Below, piece by piece: positions 63,886 to 64,000 of a stretch of DNA of 64,000 nucleotides. Positions within the stretch are counted from its first letter, which is position 1, and each line of letters starts with the position of its first letter. A model generated the notes under the pieces. The model was not told where the DNA came from and did no database searches. It was given only the letters and a program-made list of their open reading frames with translations. Source of the stretch: Staphylococcus cohnii subsp. cohnii (GTDB lineage Bacteria; Bacillota; Bacilli; Staphylococcales; Staphylococcaceae); NCBI RefSeq assembly GCF_002902365.1, contig NZ_PPQC01000036.1, forward strand, positions 1 through 64,000, read 5' to 3'. A program made the translations under genes and the position numbers.

Positions 63886-64000
63886 CAATCATCCCTCATT
63901 TCAGTTTATTCAGTCACATTGTATCATTAATTAATCCCTGTTCATTATTAAAAATGATTTACAGTGTAAACTTATAAAAATATACATATAATAATTGAGG

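Overview
The window is AT-rich Firmicute chromosome with staphylococcal gene order: pepF-coiA-mecA-spxA-trpS-opp-fabF-fabH-clpB, then addAB-spsAB-pgi-argGH, glpQ-gudB-rocD, and the Mnh antiporter operon to pepA. It is in the genus Staphylococcus. Several proteins (FabH, GlpQ, SpsA) differ from the S. aureus versions I remember, so a coagulase-negative or other non-aureus species is likely. No species is claimed. There are no rRNA or tRNA genes, CRISPR arrays, transposases or phage genes; this is core chromosome with a few accessory touches.

Layout. 1-843 is non-coding apart from the small RNA RsaE (about 643-742, minus strand). 0.8-6.6 kb carries proteolysis and stress genes: pepF, a frameshifted coiA, the Clp adaptor mecA, the regulator spxA, and divergent trpS. 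6.9-12.7 kb is an oppBCDFA oligopeptide permease operon with a clear promoter and CodY-like box. 12.9-17.4 kb holds a small membrane gene, an MFS transporter, fabH-fabF behind a FapR-like operator, and a YjzD-like gene. 17.7-20.4 kb is clpB with a CtsR operator. 20.6-29 kb is mixed: NTF2-fold protein, OatA-like acyltransferase, SufT-like protein, HAD phosphatase, CoA-disulfide reductase, FAH-family enzyme and a DUF418 membrane protein. 29-36.2 kb is addB-addA; 36.4-38.1 kb is a TVP38 protein, a degenerate signal peptidase (spsA) and the active one (spsB).

38.3-42.6 kb has pgi and argGH. 43.0-45.0 kb is an arsRBC arsenic operon resembling the plasmid pI258 one. 45.3-51.2 kb has glpQ, gudB, rocD, an Old-Yellow-Enzyme family gene and an S1-domain gene. 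51.6-58.5 kb has a cyclophilin, a kapB-like gene and mnhABCDEFG. 58.7-63.9 kb has an FAD-binding protein, a hotdog thioesterase, an antiporter-like permease and pepA.

The genes connect through nitrogen and peptide metabolism: peptide import (opp), peptide breakdown (pepF, pepA), arginine synthesis (argGH) and ornithine/glutamate breakdown (rocD, gudB). RsaE has two C-rich segments complementary to the Shine-Dalgarno regions of rocD, oppA and oppB in this same window, which is the most informative regulatory observation here. Other points of note are the coiA frameshift, SpsA with serine kept but lysine lost, and a pair of inverted dispersed repeats about 17 kb apart (42.6 and 60.2 kb) that bracket the ars-to-mnh segment. 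I did not find a convincing undescribed multi-gene system.
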